From Scytalidium lignicola (lineage: Eukaryota; Ascomycota; Leotiomycetes), in contig NCSJ02000410.1 in assembly GCA_002812745.2 (NCBI GenBank), positions 1 through 35,478 of the forward strand: 35,478 bases of DNA. Reading direction: 5' to 3'. The notes under the pieces are model-generated. The model searched no databases. It saw nothing but the letters and a program-made list of their open reading frames with translations, and was not told the origin of the DNA. Below are positions 1 through 12,730 of the stretch, piece by piece. Position 1 is the first letter of the stretch, and each line of letters opens with the position of its first letter. The translations under genes and the position numbers were made by a program.

Positions 1-400
1 AGAGATTATTTTAGTAATTAACATTTAAAAACATTTAATAATTAATTGTATACTTACTAAATTATTATTCAAAGATTATAACACTTATATTAATTGGTTG
101 AATAGTTAAAAACACAAAGATCTTATAATTAAAGTACTTTAAGAAGATCTTAATCAACTTTTAATATTTAAAAGTAATATAAAACCTGAATTATTAATTA
201 ATCTATAATTGTTATCTTTAAACAATTCAAAGGTTAATATTAATATTTAATTATAATCACATTCTTAAATTACTATGTATATTAACCTTGAAAATAACTT
301 AAAGATCAATGTACAAATTACTTTACCAATCAAGGATTCTCCTGAACAGTAGTATAATATTGAAGTTAATATTTAAACTAGCATTAAAGTCAACTCTTTT

Positions 401-600
401 ATGATTACAGTTATAGTTACAGTTATTATGGCTATAGTTACAGTTATTATAGCTACAGTTATAGTTATTATAGCTATAGTTATCATAATTACTATTGTTA
501 TTACAGTTATCACAACTACTACTATTATGGTTATTACAACTACAGTTACAGTTATTACATTTACTACAATTACTACAACTACTACAATTACAACAATTGA
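401..600. repeat. Imperfect triplet-like simple repeat
   Basis: About 200 bases are built from slightly varied copies of short units such as ATAGTTACAGTT and TATTATAGCT. The frame is open on the plus strand (401-622), but its product is only Ile, Thr and Val in repeats, so I regard it as simple-sequence DNA and not a gene. Confidence 0.8.
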
Positions 601-639
601 ATCAACAGATCTAGTAATCTAAAAAGCTTAATAATCAAC

Positions 640-1260
640 ACAAAAAGCAAGAGTTAGAATAGTAGAAAAATGCTTGAAAAAACATGATATTCAACACTTT
701 GATATTAAAGATATTGTTTCAGTCAAAGTTTTAAAAGAAGATAAAACAATTACTGATAATTGATAGTTATTTAGACGAATATTAAATGAACTATACTCTT
801 ATAAATATAAAGTTATTACTTAATCAAGAGTTATTAACCAGCTAATGCCAACTAAGGATTTAAGGGTAATTGATAAAAGCTTTTGGCCAGATATTACCAT
901 TCTAAAAAGTACAAAACAAATTACTTTAACTTTGGTAATTAAGGAGGTATTTACAAGCTAACGAATTAAGATATCATACTAGTGTAAAAGTCAGTATAAT
1001 ATTAAAAGGTGTTGTTGTTTTAAAGAAGGCAAAGATTATACTATATACTGTTATAAAGATGAGCATGATTGTAAAAGGTTATCAAGGCTAGCTATTTGTA
1101 CAGAACAAGCTTTAATTGAACTTGAAAGCTCTAATTCTAGGAGAAAGCAAGCAAGGGCAGATACTGTAAGTAATGTTGTTAGTTTAACTAGCCTTGGAAT
1201 AACAGTTGATTTAGATTAGCAATTGATTAGCAATTAAATAGCACTTGAAATAGCCTAAAT
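640..1260 (+). pseudogene. Integrase-type transposon relic with Cys-rich tail
   Basis: Reading through a handful of stops gives a continuous product. An SH3-like integrase C-terminal pattern comes first (near 715-860: DIVSVKV, then TKDLRVID near 850-875). About 45 codons later comes a cysteine-rich patch at 980-1085 containing RCCCFKEGKDY, IYCYKDEHDC and surrounding Cys residues. The stretch after it (to about 1210) is nearly stop-free, so it is less damaged than its surroundings. This order resembles the C-terminal end of the KRBA2-like class of integrase-bearing transposons; that name is from family memory and tentative. The upstream catalytic core is not recognisable. Confidence 0.42.
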
Positions 1261-1297
1261 TGTAAATAAATCAGTAGCTGAATTAGTAGGTGGTTGG

Positions 1298-1406
1298 CGT
1301 ATGGGCTAGACTATACACCAACTGTAATATTGGTTTTCGTATGGGCTAGACCGTTGGCCAACTGGCTAGTCAGTTGGCCAACGGGCGGAGTTGGTGTATN
1401 GGCTGG
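1298..1406. repeat. Nested inverted and direct repeats, GC-richer knot
   Basis: A perfect inverted repeat has 13-bp arms (CGTTGGCCAACTG at 1352-1364 and its complement at 1371-1383) around a 6-bp spacer. Outside it lies a second perfect 11-bp pair (ATACACCAACT at 1313-1323 and its complement at 1389-1399). A 14-bp direct repeat, CGTATGGGCTAGAC, occurs at 1298-1311 and 1338-1351, with a degenerate third copy near 1396-1406. The knot is far more GC-rich than its flanks and lies between two transposase relics, so it may be the terminal inverted repeats of an element. I cannot name the family. Confidence 0.75.
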
Positions 1407-1429
1407 AACATATATTAAAATCTTTAATT

Positions 1430-1925
1430 AAAAATGAATATGATTCATTTAAAAATTTTGAAGTTATTAAAGTAATAGAAGAAGATAATATTGAAGATAA
1501 TAATCAAAATAAGTATTTTTTTAATATATCATATATATATTTATNAAAAAACTAATTAATTATATAGATTTATCTATTTGGAAAAAAAATTCGAAAAACT
1601 ATTATTGCTTTTAAATATAGTCAAGAAAATCAAAGAGATTTAAAAAATCAAATTAAAGCTCAAAATTTAGAAAATACAGCTTTACCACAATTAAGTTAGT
1701 TTATATAGGTAAATAAATAAGTTTTAATTATTAATTATAATAATAAATAATAAAACTCGATAGTCTTCTACTTATAATATGCTTAATAATTTTTTAACTC
1801 TTTATAAACTTATTAAATCAGTTATATCTATATCTGATAATAAAGCTTTTAAATCTAAATCATTATTATTAACTAAAGAAGATATTAAATATATTGAAAA
1901 TTGTTTATCAATTTTTGTTATAAGT
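1430..1925 (+). pseudogene. hAT-family transposase relic
   Basis: Read through stops, the frame around 1755-1925 gives R*SSTYNMLNNFLTLYKLI followed by LLLTKEDIKYIENCLSIF. This matches the hAT transposase block that normally begins with the TRW(N/S)STY motif, with the Trp codon turned to TAG. Upstream (1585-1700) is a helical Lys/Asn/Gln-rich segment of the expected kind. The 3' half, including the dimerisation region, is missing because a gypsy LTR starts at 1947. Assignment rests on the motif only. Confidence 0.6.
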
Positions 1926-1946
1926 TTAACCTAACAAGTTAATTGG

Positions 1947-2265
1947 TGTAAGCCTGAGGCTTAGTACATAGCAGGTATACACAAAGAACCTAACAATTAG
2001 GAGATCACATGATTAGGATCATTAGATCAGGGTAATCCAGTGATCCAGGAACCTAGATCAGGGGATTATGACAATCCAACGATCTAGTTGTATTTCATTA
2101 TCTATATAAGCATACTGTAAGAACATAAGAGTAGACTCCTTATGTTCAACCTAAATATATTACTAAATCCTACCTTTGACTTGGTTGCTTATATTATATA
2201 TTTCTACTATCCTTGAACATCTACTTTACCTTACTATCCAGTAACCTGAATAACATAGTTTTATA
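1947..2265 (+). repeat. 5' LTR of plus-strand gypsy element (approximate)
   Basis: A stretch of higher complexity and GC begins with TGTAAGCC at 1947, carries a TATA-like CTATATAAG at 2102-2110, and precedes gag-like sequence. This is the layout of a 5' LTR with promoter. The right boundary is not certain because no second copy lies in the window to define it; the first codons of gag follow within about 70 bases. Confidence 0.6.
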
Positions 2266-2329
2266 ACATTTTGAATATTACTTATCTTGATAAATCAAGA
2301 TTTAGAAATAAACATATTAATAGATAACA

Positions 2330-5300
2330 ATAATGAATAACAATTTGAAGAAAGTTCTGAAGAAAACTCTAAAGAAGAATCTGAAAAGGAATTTGAAGAA
2401 GAATCTGAGGAAAGTTCAGAAAATAGTTCTGAAGAAGATTAAGGTAAGAACTAAACTATTAAGAAAACTAACATTTAAGAAAGAGTGTTAAAGGAAGTTG
2501 TTATACTATTAAAGTAAATTACTAAGTTAACAAAAGGATTAACTATAAAAGAATTGTTAAGAACTATAAAAAAGAAACTAATATCTTTACTACTTACATT
2601 TGATTTAAAACTAGTTTTAGTATTAAGAGTTTTAAGTCTAGACTTTGATTTAGACTTTGAATTAAAAGACAATATTAAACTAATCTTAATAATAACCTTT
2701 AAAGAAGTTAAAATCATTAGACTAGACTTGTTTTATAAGGACAAAAAGAAGTTAAAGGTATATCTTACTTAGACAAGAATTTATTTAATATTAAATGATT
2801 ACTTATTACCTTAGGACATGTATAAGGTTCTGTAAGTATTAACATACTTAAGAAGAGTAATTGAAACTTGATTTTAACCTTTTAAGGATAAATAGTTTAT
2901 GATGAATAAAGAAATAATAAACTAAGGAGTAATCAACATCATTATAAGCTAGGTTAATTACATAAGAGAATTCAAGTACTTGTATAAGGATGTTGACNAA
3001 AAAAAGGAATGTTAAGAAATAATTAACCTATCTTAAACAAACCAAGAGCCTTAATAAGTATATAATGCTTTATTGTCAGTATATAGTATCAGTTAATTAA
3101 GGAGAAGAAGTATATATACATTAATATAGAATTAGACTTAAGGACTCTATTAAAGAAGAACTTTATTAACAGCTTACAATCATTACATTCAATGCTCTTG
3201 TAAACTTGTTTATTAAGATTAAGAATAAACAATATAAAATGATTTTAGATAAAAAGAGTAAATCTTACTTTAACCAAAGGAAGACTGATAATAAGAAGGA
3301 TTAAGGAAACCTTATAAAGTTAGATACTATGAAGNAAAAGAAAAACCTTTAAAAAGAAAGGAAAGAAGTACTTTAAAGGAGAGAACAAGAAAGGGAATTC
3401 CTTTAGAATCTCCTTTAAAGAACTTAACAAAAGAAGAAAAAACAAATTATACTTTAAGTATAAACTTCTTAGACATATAACAAATATTTATAAAAGGGAT
3501 AATAAGTTGAGTATGTTAATTAAAGTTAGAATAATGTAAATCCTAAGAATTGAGGATATCTTATTATCAGGGGAAGAAAGCTCAAACTTAAAAGAGGACT
3601 TACCTGATGAAGAAACTCCTTAAGACTTAGTAATTATATTATATCATGTTGTTAAGACTAATATAAATGAAATAGTAATTATAAGAATCCTTAAGACAAA
3701 TTCTATACTTATAACAAGAACTTAATATATAAGATACTCTTAAGATAACAACTAAATCAAAGGTTAAAGTAAATAAAGATTAATTTCAAGAGTTAGTAGA
3801 ATTTGGATAATTATACTAATAGACTTTGAAGTTATACTAATAGAATAATATCTTGTTTTTAAAAAGTTATTAATCTTAAAATATTATCTTATGATTAGTA
3901 TAAGAGGATTAAGAGGATAAAAGATCTTAGATNAAAAACTAACTTTACAAAATTGTATAATAAGAAGAAGTAATTGTTAAAATATATAAACTTAATCTTA
4001 AAAATCTTACTCTAGTTTATAAGACTAACTTCCAGAGTATTATTATNAAAAAAGAGAATATGTAAATTCTTCTTATTAATNAAAAAGAACTTAGATTCAA
4101 GATAACTTTAACTAAATGCTTAAGGATATTTAAATAGTTATAAAAGAAGGATTAAGCTATGTTATATAAGAATAATATAACTTATAATAAGAAGATTATT
4201 TAATGATAACTTTCTAACAAAACTAAGTAAAAGCAAAAACTTAATATAAAGAAATTTAAGGTTTAAGAAAGTTAATAGAACAATTACTTAAAGTTGAATA
4301 ATATTATAATCAACAAAAACAAAAGGAATTAGTAAAAATTATTATTGAACAAATTATTTAAAATATAAAAGTGTTACTTATAATTAATAAACTAGAAAAA
4401 GATATATTACCTTTAGAATTACTTATTATACTATTTAAAGAGAATGAATTGATATAAAGGATTAACTAACAATTCAACTAAGAAGTAATAACATATCCTT
4501 TAAATTTTACAAGAAGAATTCTTGAAGAGAATAATATCTTTATCATTAAAATAAGAGAATACTTTAAAAATAAAATAACAGAATAAGTATAAGATGTACA
4601 TATATTCATAAATAATAAAAGCTTAAATAGACTAAGGTTAAGAAACTTTATAGAAAGACAAACAGTATTATTTAAAGAACTTTAAGAGAATATTAAAGAT
4701 TTAAAAATTGAAAATGATATATTAGTTAACAATACTAGAAATGTTAATCTTTACTTTATAAACAGTAGAAGTTCATTATACATAAACATAAAACTATGTA
4801 AAAAGTTAATAAAGGCTTTAATTAATTCAAGAGTTAAAAGAAATTTCATTAGTAAACAAGTTGTAAAATGACTTAGACTTAGTACAAAAGTCAAGAAGGA
4901 TAATTACTTGATATTATTAATGAACAATAATATAATCAAGAAAGTAATTAACATTCAAACTTATGAATTAAACATAAGGATTAACAATAATCATTAGAAA
5001 AGAATATCCTTTAATGTTATGTAATTAAGAAGTTATCAAGTTATATTAGGAATTAAATAAATAAGGAAATATAATCTAATAATCAATTAGAGAACAAGTA
5101 TGATTACCTTCTTAAAAGAAGAATAAAACTTAATGTCTTTAAAAGTTATTTATATTAACAAAATTATAAAACATATTCTTGAAGAATATTATAAATAATT
5201 AAAGTTATTCATTGAAAAACTTGATAATTCAACCTTACCTGAGTATAAACTATAAGATCATAAGATAAAGCTTAAAAAGAAGTTCAGACTAGCTTATAGA

Positions 5301-5890
5301 CTAATTTATCGAATAACTCTTGTTGAGGATAAGGTAATGAAGAAATGGTTATTTAAGAAAATAATACTTAAAAGTTTATATAAAGAAAGTCATGACAAAG
5401 CTAAAGTGTTATTGTATTATATAAAGAAAAGAGATAATCTATTAAGATGACCTTATAGTAATTATAAACACTTGAATAGTAAAATTGAAAAAGACTAATA
5501 CCCTTTACTATTAATAAATTCAATGATAAACAAGTTAAAGTGAGTTGTTATATTTACTAAGCTAGACTTATAATTAGTATTTAATCTGGTTAAGATTAAA
5601 AAAGATAACAAGTAAAAAGTTATTATTCGAAAAAAATATAGATTATTTGAGTTATTAGTTATAATGTTTAGTATAACTAATATTTTAACAATATAATAAA
5701 GAATGATAAACTGTATATTAGAAAAATATTTAGAGAAATTTGTAATAGTATATCTTGATAATATAATTGTTTACTTGAAAAGTATTAAAAAATATAAGAA
5801 GTATGTTAAGCTTATTATACAAGCATTATAAAAGGTAAGATTGTATTATAAACCAGTAAAATATGAATTTTATAAGGACTTATTTATATA
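2330..5890 (+). mobile_element. Ty3/gypsy retrotransposon A, RIP-degraded and truncated
   Basis: Read through numerous stops, the domains appear in Ty3/gypsy order. An acidic Glu/Ser-rich N-terminus is at 2338-2440 and a gag capsid-like part at 2700-3200 (for example LKVYLT*TRIYLILNDY). A degraded zinc knuckle lies near 3445-3500, with Cys changed to Tyr but the HI...Y spacing kept. A retropepsin lies at 4805-5105, with the active site changed to INSR and a later LGI motif. Reverse transcriptase starts near 5447, with KLDL, LFELLV and YLDNI (the second catalytic Asp is Asn, near 5750-5765). Sequence homology stops at about 5886, where minus-strand LINE sequence begins, so RNase H, integrase and 3' LTR are absent. 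The element is dead. Confidence 0.85.
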
Positions 5891-8135
5891 CTATTAACAT
5901 TCTGCTTTTTAAGCAACCTTAATTGTTTTCTTAATTATGTAATTCTATTATAATGTTGAGTAGTCAATTAATAACTTCCTTCTAGGTATTATCTTATTTG
6001 TAATATCAATTAATTGTTTTATTAGTATATTAATTACTTTGTCTAACTACTCTTTAGTAGATATATAACTTAAGAGGAGTAATGAATTGACTATTACTAC
6101 TTTAACNTTTTTCATAGTTTATTAATCTTTAATTATAACTTAGTTTTCCATTATACATTTATTGTTTACTTGCTTTAAGTTTGATTTTAATAAGTTGTAA
6201 AGTATAGTCTAAACTAGTTTAATCTTTAACTCTTATATACTGAATTCAGAGGTTTGTTATATATTAAGTATAGTTAATAGTTAAGTCCTTGTTGTTATCT
6301 TGTCTTTATGTAAGTTCTTCTTAAGGTATAACAAGCTTAAGCTTTTATTATTGTACTAACATTAACAATTTATTAACTTTATTGTTTATTCTTTCTTCTT
6401 TATCTTATATTAAGTGATGTTGATTAAAATTACTTATTAATATTATACAATTTTCTGGTTTTGTTATAATAAGATCATAGATAAGTATATACTAACTTGA
6501 GGTTATGTATTTAACTAAGTATATGAAGTAAACTGTTATGTTTTCAGTTATAAATACTACTTTTATCTAATCCTCTTTTACTTTGTACAACTATGTAATT
6601 AATTCATAATGTTTATATATGTATATAATTATTCTTTTACTACTTTATATTCTTTGATAATTCTTGTTATTTGAACAGTATATANTTTTTAGTCTGTTTG
6701 TTTACTTATAATTCTTAGACTATTAACATATTATACTTATTATTATCCTTTAATGCTTTTATCATATATTCATGTTTTCTATTTTGGTTTTAGTATAAGA
6801 TTATAATTATAATTGTATTATGATTATGTTTATTATTATACTACTTTGTTAATTAGTTTGTTATTACTAGTTTGCTGGATCTTTATTACTTTAGCTGATT
6901 ATAAAGCTTGATAATAAGCTAAGTAGTAACTAGTTAAACATAGAATTACTATGTTAACTTGAAAATTTGTCTAAAGTATTTTCATTTGTTCTTCTTGTAA
7001 TACTTAGACTTATAAGTCTACTTTATAAGTTTACTTGAGTTTTAAGTCTCTTCCTTCTAGATGTTATCTACTACTCTTCTTCTTTATTACTTTCCATTAG
7101 CTTAGTTATGTTAAGTTAAGTTGTAGTATAGATTATGTTATTTGGTCTAGCTAGTTTTATTACTTTGNTTTTTATATACTTCTTTTGCTTGATCTTAGTA
7201 TTCTTTTATTGTTGAACAACTTTGATTAAACATTATATATTCCTCATTACAACTACAATACTTAAGTATAATTTCTCTTAAGTTTGTTAGATATTCTTCT
7301 TCTTCTCCTTTATATATTGTTCTTATACAGTAAGTATACTACTTCTTTGCCTTATAATATTGTGTATAATGTCCTTAAGTTTAACATTTAAAATATTGTT
7401 TTAATTATAACTTGTTCTTGAATAACTTATAATAGAATACTTAACCCTCTTAGTACAAACCTTAATTTTTAAGTTTGTATATATTTCTTATAGTTGTTAA
7501 TTCGATATATAAACAACTTTTCCACTACTAGCCTCCTTTATAAGCTCAGTAAGCTTTAACCTGAAGTATTATTATTTTATTCTCTTTTTCTAATACTTTT
7601 TTTGATTAAAGCTTCATTATATTCAGTTAACAAGTAATTAAATATACCCTTAGTATATACAACAACTTCATTGCTAACAATTTATACTTCTTCTCCAAAT
7701 ACCTTTTAAACCTATTATATATTAAGCAAATACTATTCTTTTTAACTATCTTCAAAGACTATTATTATGTTATTACTAGGTAATTACCTTATTATACATA
7801 TACTATCTCATAAGAATATAGTTATATTAATTACTATTATTATATCTTGTAAGTTATAGTTCTTAAGCTTTAATAGCATACTTGAAGTGTATACAATGAT
7901 TTTGTAGTCTCTTTTCATTGATAGTTTATAAGTCCTTTGCTATGTATTCTTTGTGTACTTGTTGTTAGACTACATTATTATTATTAAGAAGATTGTCATT
8001 TAAGCTTATATATACTCTTGAAGTTGAATAACTTTTATAAGTACTTCTTTTAAGTCTTTACAAGTAATTAATACATTGTTATTATTGTTGGATTACTTCA
8101 TAATTGCTTTACATTTGAATTTAAGATATAAAANT
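5890..8135 (-). mobile_element. Tad-like LINE (non-LTR retrotransposon) relic
   Basis: On the minus strand, 7430-7165 reads (through stops) as a string of zinc knuckles: FKC*T*GHYTQYYKAKK, then YTYCIRT, then KYCSCNEE and NQSCSTIKEY. This is the CxxC/H/C array at the end of ORF1 in Tad-clade fungal LINEs. Further downstream on the same strand, near 6460-6415, comes ENCIILISNFNQHH, corresponding to the GDFN-HH motif of the LINE apurinic-type endonuclease that starts ORF2. No reverse transcriptase is seen before the junction with gypsy A at about 5890. The upstream limit near 8135 is an estimate. Confidence 0.65.
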
Positions 8136-8139
8136 TTTT

Positions 8140-11100
8140 TCTGCTAATTAGAGCATTTTATATATGTTTCTCTCCTTAACTAACTAATTGAATTACAGTA
8201 AATTCTCATATTCATTGTTACTTGACTCTTATTCTGTCATCCTTCTTTAATTACATTCCTTATCTTTATAACTCTAGTGTTGTTGGTTCTTCTGTTGATA
8301 ATTAAGGCTTATGATACTATCATCATATCTTGTAACTGTGTTATACTTATGTCTTACTTGTAATATTATAGTTAAGCATGTTCAACACATTAGGTATAAC
8401 TCTACTATTAATATTGAATTAAGCTTTAGTATTAGCGTAATGTTAAAGTTCAATTATTCTAGTTCTCTTATTCTAGAATTAGATAAATAATTCTTATAAT
8501 TAATAAGCTTACTTATTGTTCAGTTGTAACTTAGAAATAAGATAGCAATAATTTAAGTAATTAGTTAAAACTTTAACAAAGTATTATACATATAATAAGT
8601 AATGTCTTCATGTTCTGAAAGCCTTTACAATAGTTAATAACTTAACATTTAAGATGTTGTAGTATAACTTAACCTCTTTCAACTTCTTCAATATGTATAT
8701 AATAAGATGTTAATACCCTTCTTATAATTAAGTTATAATCATGTTAACTGTAAAATCCAAAGTATTTGTCTTCAACTTAATAAGTAACTTCAAGTTATAA
8801 TAACATAATAATAAAGTAGTTATAAACAAGACATGTATTTTCATGAATGCTTCTTATTATAAAAGAGTTAATTAGAAGGTTAATAAATATCTTTTCTTTA
8901 GTATATTTGTTAATAATATAATAACCTTTAAATAACCTTTGATAAATCAGTAATAAAATCTAGTAAAATTAAGAAAGATTTACATGTCTTTTATGTTTTT
9001 AAGTTTTAATTACTTAACAATAGTTATAATATATTCTTTTTCTATACTCATACTTTTAAGAGTAATCATAAAGCTTNAAAAAGGTGATTGTCTAAGAATG
9101 GAATATATATTTCTTTAAGTTTGTATAAAGGTTTTATTATTATAACTTAGTTAATACATTATAAACAACTTGTACATATAACTTCTTATCCTTTATATAA
9201 ATCAAGATATTATCAAGGTATATAATGTAGATAACGTTGATTAAACTTATTAGTACTTGGTTAATATATGTTTAAAAGGTAATTAGTATATTCAAAAGTC
9301 TGAATAGTATAATAAGATATTCAAAGTGTTTATACTTAATTTTGAACATTGTCTTTTACTTATCTTCTTTATAGATATATATCTGATAATAAGTATTTTT
9401 CAAATTCAACTTAGTAAAATATCTAGCCTTAGATAATCAACTAATGATTTCTGAAATTAAAGGTAATATAATATAGTTTTTCTTAATAATCTTATTTAGT
9501 TCTTAATAGTTAACATAAAGTTATAACTTACTTCTTAACTTAAGTATAAATAATATAAAAGCTCTTATTAAACTGATCAAAGGTTAGATTTATTCTTTTT
9601 GTATAATAACTTCTAAGTAATCATGAAGTATTATAAGCTTATCTTCAACTGAAGTATAAATAAGTCCTTAAGGTAAAGTTTATCCTTCTTTTAAGTTAAT
9701 ATAATATTCTAAAGAAGTATAAAGGAATAGAATTCTAATTAAGTCTATATTAAAAACATTTAAGTAATCATTATATTCTAATAGTATAATAAATTATATT
9801 CTACTAATTTCTTTGTTAATATCCTCTTGTACATCTAAGGGAATAAGGATTATTTTAACTAAAACCATAATATACTTAGTTGTATAATTAACTTTTCAAA
9901 GTTGTCTTTTTATAATAATCAATGATAAGTACTATTCTTAAAGAGGAAATACTCAAATGNTTTTTTTATAATAAATAACTTATAACTTTATATTATTATG
10001 TTATAACTTTCTTAATACAATTTTATATTCATTAAATTTAATTATTATAAAGTTATAATGTTCTATTTTCTCAAGTCCTTAGTTATTAATAATATAAGTT
10101 ATAATATTTAGAGTTTTATAAGTAAGAACATTTTGTTTATAAAGTTATCTTACTGTTAAGTACTAATTAACCTTCTTCATTACTTTGTCTAACAAAAGGT
10201 GATAATGTATAATATTCAAATCTGACCTTATATTTAATAAAGTTGTCTTTATTACTTATTTCCTTTTAAGTTAAAGAGAAACTCTTACTTTTAATTGTCT
10301 TAAAAGATGTTTATCTTCTTATTAAACAATTATTATTCTCTTACCTAATAGTATAATATTCATATCAGATGTCTAAGAGTAATTATTAGTATAATAATCT
10401 AATTTCTTATACTAATAGTATTAGACCTCAGAAAGTAACAGTTTAACAACTCTTCTTCTCTTTGTTATTAATTAATCATTAAGAAGGATAACATTGATAA
10501 TTATTGCTTTTTGTGTTAAAGGAGTTTGGTTTGCTTAAGATATACTTGAAGTCTTACTTATTTGACTTATTTATTTGCCTTAGTTTCTTAGTTGATTAGT
10601 TATAACTATACCTTTTGTTATAATGCTTCTTCTTTAAGTTATAATCAACATTTTAACCTTTTATACTATATTAATCAACTTTGTCTTAATAGTTAGTATA
10701 CCTTAAGATATAATTTGCTTTTTTAACTTTAGTTGAAGTTTGTTCAAGAGGTTATATACTTAATATCCCTTAAATAAGTACTTTAGTAATTCTGACTTAA
10801 TATTCTTATAATTGTCCAAGAAAGAATTGAATTTCTAGTCTAGTTTCTGTTTAAGGTAATATAACTTTATAATAGCTTTAAAAGTATAAGTAAGGTTATT
10901 TAAGATGTTACTCTTTAAGAATTCCTTTATTTTATCTTAATGGATATAGTTATAACAATTCTGTTAAGTATTTATAATATAAGTAATTTAGTATCTTTTA
11001 ATAATACCTTTTAGTATATTATTAGTATATATAATTCTTTAAAGCTTAGTACTCAATTCTTAGATTATAATAAATCAAGAGTATAATTTAAAGAGGAAAG

Positions 11101-11556
11101 TATAAAGTTCATTTTAATTAATCCTTTTGTATTTTAAGACAAGAAGTTATAATTTCCTTTAAATCTTGTTACTCAATTGTTAATAAGGTTTAGTATAATG
11201 ATTTGTCCTAATAGTTAATATATCCTATACAGAATCATAAATAAAAGCTTCTTCCCTCTTAAGAACTTGTAAGTAAGTTCTCTTCTTTTCAAAGTAGTCT
11301 TGTTATTGCTTAGTTGTAATTCTCTTGTCTAACTCTTCTTTTGATAACAAAACAAAACTCCTTAAAATAAGTATTAAAGGAGAAGGCAAAAGTGAATTAA
11401 GCAACGGTGACTCCTCTTGTTATAATGTTACTAAGCTAGTAAAAAGGAACTATAACCTTTTTGCTTCTCCTTATTATAAAGCTTAAATTCAACAAGTCTT
11501 AACTATCTTGATTTTTAATAATCTATATACCCTTTGTTAGAAGAGAGAGATTAATA
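8140..11556 (-). mobile_element. Ty3/gypsy retrotransposon B, minus strand, degraded
   Basis: On the minus strand the reverse transcriptase active-site region is at about 9225-9190 (IYLDNILIYIKDK, again Asp to Asn), followed by VLTKL and NLKKYIFHS. RNase H follows at about 8770-8430, with ETDTLDFTV, LLTIVKAFRT and KVLTNYLNY. Gag and protease should occupy about 11,400-9,650 but are too degraded for me to delimit. Integrase is not found before the LINE begins near 8135. A matching LTR lies immediately upstream on this strand at 11,557-11,823. No 3' LTR copy is present. Confidence 0.8.
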
Positions 11557-11823
11557 TGTCAAGGGTATTTGTACGTAGAGTGAAGAGAGACCAGGAGGCT
11601 GAAACATAATAGAAGACTAGCAGTAAGATAATAGTTGGTTAGGTGTAAATTCACTTTAAAACTCAGTGTTCTTCTAAAATTACAAGATTGATCTTTGACT
11701 CTTGTCAAAGAGAAGGGGAAACCCTCCTCTTTATAGACAGGAATTAGCAGTTAAGGAGTGGCTAGGACTCAGACTACTATCCTTTTCCTCCCTTCACGTG
11801 ATTAGTGTACTAAGGCCTTGACA
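11557..11823 (-). repeat. 5' LTR of gypsy element B
   Basis: The 267-bp segment begins and ends with perfect complementary termini TGTCAAGG and CCTTGACA, the TG...CA structure of an LTR. On the minus strand it contains a TATA-like CTATAAAGAGG around 11,740-11,730. It is clearly less AT-rich than its surroundings. Gypsy B coding sequence follows downstream on the same strand, which makes this its promoter-bearing 5' LTR. Confidence 0.82.
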
Positions 11824-11929
11824 TTTTTGTAGTAAAGCTTTACTTACAATACTGAATTATACAGTGAAGAAGCTGAATATGAAGGTTTTAAAGTAGTTTC
11901 CAAGAGTTAAGCATTCTTATATGTTTGTA

Positions 11930-12450
11930 GATTTAGCTAATGTAAACGAACAAGATGATAGTTTACATTAATACCTTATAGAAATGTTATAGTCGATTGA
12001 ACTCTTATATTTATCCTCTTCTAAGCTTATATTAAAGGTTAATGTCTTAGTAATGTTAATGTACAACTTATATCTTATTGAAGAGTTATGTAATAATAGT
12101 TAAATAGTTATAATCACTTTACAAGTGTATATGATCGAGGATTAGCTGTTAGGAGGTGATTTTGACAATTAGAAATGTACAATTCTTCAAATCAAGCTCT
12201 CTTCTAACAAGGTTAATCTGTTGTTTACACTTGACTATAAGCAATTTCCTCTTTGAGTATATTTTGCTATAATTATAAATAAAGCTTAAAGTTAATCATT
12301 TGACAAAGTTAGCCTTGATCTACATAGCCTTGTCTTTACATATAATCAGTTTTATATAATAATCTCTTAAATTACTTTTATAAGAGGTTTATTCATTCTT
12401 TTGCTAGAAAAAGTTATTATAATTACTAATATAATGTATCTTAAAATTCT
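11930..12450 (+). pseudogene. Helitron/Pif1-type helicase relic
   Basis: Read through stops, the plus strand gives MLMYNLYLIEELCNNSQIVI near 12,055-12,120, then LDYKQFPL, then INKA*S*SFDKVSLDLHS near 12,270-12,330, then LVFTYNQFY and, by 12,430, NIMYLKIL. This is the C-terminal end of Pif1-like superfamily 1 helicases. The block corresponding to INK(S/A)QGQ, with Gln codons turned to TAA, is diagnostic. In fungi most such repeated, RIP-mutated copies belong to Helitron transposons. The Rep domain is not in view; gypsy B's LTR lies just upstream. Confidence 0.72.
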
Positions 12451-12730
12451 GAATGATTTTATAGTTTAATATTTATATATATCATAATTTAAAACATTTT
12501 AAGAATATAAAGAAAAGGGAAAAAGAAAATCAATTTTATAATATACTTTAATTAAGACCTTTTATAAGATTTTACTCTTCCTCTTTGTTATTGGCTATAA
12601 CTAGTATAACTAGTTCTATTTGAAGTTAAGCTTAATAGTACTTTTGCTCAGAACAAGTCATCTTTACAACCTTTGAAATATAGTCTTAGAACATCTTTGT
12701 AAGGTTATATAGCCTTTTGGCTAGGAGAGG

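Noticed and set aside
401..622. A 73-residue plus-strand protein
   Set aside because: It is only Ile/Val/Thr repeats from simple-sequence DNA.
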